IMG/VR virus record: IMGVR_UViG_3300000216_000011
Location: 1 to 31,852 of that record
Source: a virus
Direction: 5' to 3' (one strand)
Length of the DNA stretch: 31,852 nucleotides
Below, in pieces: positions 30,528 through 31,852 of the stretch (position 1 is its first letter; each line of letters opens with the position of its first letter). The notes under the pieces are model-generated. The model was not told the origin of the DNA. It did no database searches and saw only the letters and a list, made by a program, of their open reading frames with translations. The translations under genes were made by a program, and so were the position numbers.

Positions 30528-31156
30528 AAAGCTCTGTTCCCATTAGTTGTTGAATGACAACTATTACACAAGGCTATCAAATTATCTTCTAAATTGTTCG
30601 TCTTATCATAATCAATATGATGGACATCCAAATTCTTGTCATAATCATCTTCATGCAAACCACAAACTTGACAAGTAAAATCATCTCTTGTTCTTATTTT
30701 CTTCTTTAATCTTTTATTAAACTCAACAGGATGTCTACTAGAACCGTTTCCATCTACATAATTAGGATTGTCCTCACCTCTCATCTTTAAGCTGTGAGCT
30801 AGATCAGCACATTCTCTATCACAGTGTTTTCTTAAAGAAGCTTTATTAACTATAAACTCCTCATTACATATTAGACAATTCCTTAAATCCTTTGCTCTTA
30901 AAGCTAATAAATGGCCCTTACATTTTTGACTGCAAACTTTTGATTCTTTTTCACTTTGTTTGACAGTATATTCCTTTTCGCAGATAACACATTGTTTTTT
31001 AATCCTGCCACCATTCCAAGAAGGATTATTTTTGCCTCTTTGCCATATCCCTTGACATTTGTGATCACAGAAAACATTCTTAACTGCTCTATTCCTTTTA
31101 GAGTTTTCCCTCACAACATCTTTATCACAATTTGAGCATTTTCTGATTATTTTCAT
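30488..31156 (-). CDS. Free-standing HNH endonuclease between the split-intein halves
   Basis: The 222-aa protein has three zinc ribbons in a row: Cys7/10/30/34, Cys56/59/75/79 and Cys94/97/112/116. A C-terminal HNH domain follows: FTCQVCGLHEDDY, LDVHHIDYDKTNNLEDNLIA, LCNSCHSTTNG (His179, His180, Cys197, Cys200, His201). Its ATG overlaps the stop of the upstream terminase/IntN gene as ATGA (31153-31156). Its end overlaps the start of the IntC/terminase gene (30488-30527). It thus occupies the place where an inteins' endonuclease domain normally lies, but as a separate gene. Homing into intact terminase alleles is the likely role. Confidence 0.92.
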   Translation of the reverse strand: MKIIRKCSNCDKDVVRENSKRNRAVKNVFCDHKCQGIWQRGKNNPSWNGGRIKKQCVICEKEYTVKQSEKESKVCSQKCKGHLLALRAKDLRNCLICNEEFIVNKASLRKHCDRECADLAHSLKMRGEDNPNYVDGNGSSRHPVEFNKRLKKKIRTRDDFTCQVCGLHEDDYDKNLDVHHIDYDKTNNLEDNLIALCNSCHSTTNGNRAFWKNVLSHVLNVS

Positions 31157-31852
31157 GTCATTTTCTCATACAGGACTACATCATCCTCTTCAAGTAATTC
31201 AGCTTTCTTATATCCTTGTCCTTCAACATAAATCAAATGATCTGGTGAACATTCTATTTTATGACTCTCATTGAAATATATTTCTATTATTTCCTCTACT
31301 TCTCGTTGTTCGTAAGCCTCTATTTCTTTATACTCAGTTTGCTCACTTTCATGATTATATGAAAGTATCTTTACAGGCATTTCACTTTCAACTATTTCTT
31401 TGATATCAACATAACCTATATCTGTAGTTATATAGTAACCTTCGGGAATACAAACTATAAAGTCTCCACCCTCACCTGTTACTAATCCACTTACAGATGT
31501 TGCAAGCCTGTAACCTGTTTTATCATTTTCGAAACGAGTCTTTTGGTTTTGATCACCAGTGAGATGGAATTTGTGACCCCATCTTTTCATATACCACTCA
31601 GAAGAAATTAATCTTCTACATTTCAAACTATCCCTAGTGGATAACTCTTGTGCGTATGAAGAAAACAACCATCTAGAAGAAGGATCATTAATCCACACCC
31701 AACAAGGCCAAAAAACAGAAATGGCAAGACTATTATGTGTTGGAATAAGTGTTTCACCAACTAAGTACAACCCATCTTCACTGTTTACTGTTATACAATT
31801 GCCTTGTTCTGGATTCTTACTTTTAGTAATTGATTTTATACCAATTTTTCTT
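31153..31852 (-). CDS. Terminase large subunit, middle part, between two inteins (partial)
   Basis: The frame is open to the right edge, so the gene starts outside the window; a TTG at 31770 is not a real start because intein sequence continues upstream of it. From right to left it encodes the end of an intein (to Asn at 31732), then 93 terminase residues starting SLAISVFWPCWVWINDP and ending LVTGEGGDFIV, then the N-fragment of a split intein, stopping at 31153. The extein begins with Ser where the Ser of Walker A GKS is expected, and ends within Walker B. ATP binding would therefore depend on both splicing events. It also carries RLATSVSGLVTGEGGDF, typical of terminase. Confidence 0.9.
   Translation of the reverse strand, partial: RKIGIKSITKSKNPEQGNCITVNSEDGLYLVGETLIPTHNSLAISVFWPCWVWINDPSSRWLFSSYAQELSTRDSLKCRRLISSEWYMKRWGHKFHLTGDQNQKTRFENDKTGYRLATSVSGLVTGEGGDFIVCIPEGYYITTDIGYVDIKEIVESEMPVKILSYNHESEQTEYKEIEAYEQREVEEIIEIYFNESHKIECSPDHLIYVEGQGYKKAELLEEDDVVLYEKMT
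31156..31452 (-). mobile_element. Split intein N-fragment (IntN) in terminase
   Basis: The 99 residues start CIPEGYYITTDIGYVDIKEI (block A, Cys1) and include ILSYNHESEQTEYKEIEAYE and block B HKIECSPDHLIYVEG with the conserved His. They end VVLYEKMT followed by a stop. A length near 100 is usual for IntN of naturally split inteins. The matching IntC begins the gene at 30527, beyond a free-standing HNH gene. Confidence 0.92.
31732..31852 (-). mobile_element. C-terminal end of a further intein at terminase Walker A (partial)
   Basis: The last 40 visible intein residues end ITVNSEDGLYLVGETLIPTH then Asn, followed by Ser+1 of the extein (SLAISVFWP). Blocks F and G are recognisable, with His-Asn at the end. 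The element runs off the right edge, so whether it is a contiguous intein or another split C-fragment cannot be decided here. Confidence 0.85.

Noticed and set aside
31768-31770. TTG as start of the terminase middle gene
   Set aside because: Intein block F residues continue upstream to the window edge in frame.

Overview
The window is part of an AT-rich genome of a tailed, double-stranded DNA bacteriophage (Caudoviricetes). It carries the late structural region, almost all on the minus strand. The long-tailed (siphovirus-type) assignment rests on a tape-measure protein, a tail tube protein, a lambda G/T-type chaperone pair and a lambda K/J-type tail tip. A J-like tail tip and a small lipoprotein with a lipobox point to a Gram-negative host, but the host cannot be named from the sequence.

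Layout in minus-strand gene order, right to left. (1) 29463-31852: terminase large subunit, broken by inteins. One intein runs in from beyond the right edge and ends where the Walker A motif is expected. A second is split into an N-terminal part (99 aa) and a C-terminal part (38 aa) on separate genes, with a free-standing HNH endonuclease gene between them. (2) 22471-29466: portal, small proteins, a virion protein, a lipoprotein/holin-like pair, a DUF2213 maturation protease/scaffold, a decoration protein and the major capsid protein. (3) 12860-22368: an accessory block inside the head module. It holds an HNH endonuclease, a small protein, a DUF115-like protein, five GT-A glycosyltransferase-like genes, two SPASM-type radical SAM proteins (one containing a LAGLIDADG intein), a sulfotransferase and a GIY-YIG endonuclease. 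(4) 11221-12858: head-tail connectors and tail terminator. (5) 2985-11106: tail tube, G/GT chaperone with a -1 frameshift signal, tape measure, M-like and DUF1833 tail-tip proteins, NlpC/P60 peptidase and J-like tail tip. (6) 286-2983: fibre-type proteins including a LamG-like one. (7) 1-276: on the plus strand, the end of an SbcC/Rad50-like ATPase, convergent with the late genes.

How they work together: terminase packages DNA through the portal into a capsid matured by the protease. Connectors join it to a tail whose tip carries a peptidoglycan hydrolase and receptor-binding proteins. The glycosyltransferase/radical SAM/sulfotransferase block probably modifies a glycan on the virion or the host surface, though its target is unknown. 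The most striking feature is the fractured terminase gene, which would need protein trans-splicing to give a working enzyme. Next are an intein inserted between two adjacent cysteines of a radical SAM SPASM motif, and a slippery site plus long hairpin in the tail chaperone gene. No tRNA, rRNA, CRISPR array or insertion sequence was seen.
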